From the NCBI GenBank assembly GCA_003148945.1, contig QGGY01000002.1:124001-188000 (forward strand): 64,000 bases of DNA, in the 5' to 3' direction. Origin of the DNA: Murimonas intestini. Lineage in GTDB: Bacteria; Bacillota; Clostridia; Lachnospirales; Lachnospiraceae. This document shows positions 63,889-64,000 of this stretch, in pieces. The stretch's first letter is position 1. Each line of letters begins with the position of its first letter. Under the pieces are notes generated by a model. The model had not been told where the DNA came from. It did no database searches and saw nothing but the letters and a program-made list of their open reading frames with translations. The position numbers were made by a program, and so were the translations under genes.

Positions 63889-64000
63889 ACATAATAACAA
63901 TTATGTGTTTTCGCCTTGTATTACATAATAACAATTATGTGTTTTCGCCTTGTATTACATAATAACAATTATGTAGTATTACATTGCAAAAACATATCTG
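63889..64000. repeat. Triple 34-bp direct repeat with an 18-bp dyad in each unit
   Basis: Units start at 63889, 63923 and 63957. The first two are identical over 34 bases. Each opens with ACATAAT-AACA-ATTATGT. The third keeps the dyad but then departs (AGTATTACATTG). The array lies 172-283 bp before the first polysaccharide gene. It looks like a set of operator sites; it may continue past the window edge. The remaining gap (63718-63888) holds nothing else that I can support. Confidence 0.8.

Noticed and set aside
63889-64000. CRISPR array
   Set aside because: Spacing segments are identical rather than unique, only three units are visible, and no cas gene is near.

Overview
The window reads as a chromosomal segment of a spore-forming, anaerobic Gram-positive gut-type bacterium, most likely a Lachnospiraceae member (Clostridium cluster XIVa). 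The evidence is sporulation sigma-G, a YlmC/YmxH protein, a three-gene DUF5716/DUF5717-type operon, clostridial-style AGGAGG ribosome sites, a class B sortase and the codon style. The genus cannot be fixed from sequence alone. Almost everything lies on the minus strand. I see no rRNA, tRNA, CRISPR array or intact transposase.

Left part (1-20 kb): a 5'-truncated AraC regulator, a secreted two-domain esterase, a voltage-gated-type K+ channel, and a purine block. The purine order in transcription is purC, purF, purB, a LysR regulator, then purA as its own unit. Between the LysR gene and purA lies about 1 kb without genes. It holds two convergent copies of a GC-rich, highly base-paired element whose helices covary, so it looks like a structured RNA family. 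Next come a polar amino-acid ABC importer, a three-gene operon (DUF5717-like giant protein, Hsp70/actin-fold-like protein, TPR-like protein) and nrdR.

Middle (20-40 kb): YmxH, a Ca2+-type P-ATPase, a DUF362 ferredoxin protein, then an eight-gene glycan-use operon (two permeases, solute-binding protein, beta-propeller lactonase-like protein, GH3, NTF2-like, metallo-beta-lactamase-fold, beta-PGM-like HAD) opposite an AraC activator. sigG follows, with a hairpin leader that hides its start codon. A near copy of that leader lies about 10.7 kb away at the far end of the glycan operon, in the same orientation. Then come an ABC-F protein, a secreted protein built from five exact 49-residue repeats, a palindrome-ended MITE-like element, and an ABC exporter run by an XRE-AbrB regulator.

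Right part (39.9-63.7 kb): one unbroken minus-strand cluster of 23 genes for a Wzx/Wzy-type surface polysaccharide. It runs from the initiating sugar-phosphate transferase and UDP-glucose dehydrogenase, through PssD/PssE, glycosyltransferases, acyltransferases, Wzy and Wzx, to a CpsB phosphatase, two BY-kinases, a VanZ-LCP fusion that probably attaches the glycan to the wall, a sortase B, a sortase substrate and a lone pilin-like protein, closed by a strong terminator. The oddest members are a glycyl radical enzyme with a Cys-x-Glu active site and its radical-SAM activator, placed between a glycosyltransferase and the flippase. Upstream of the cluster, at the right edge, is an array of three 34-bp repeats, each with an 18-bp dyad.
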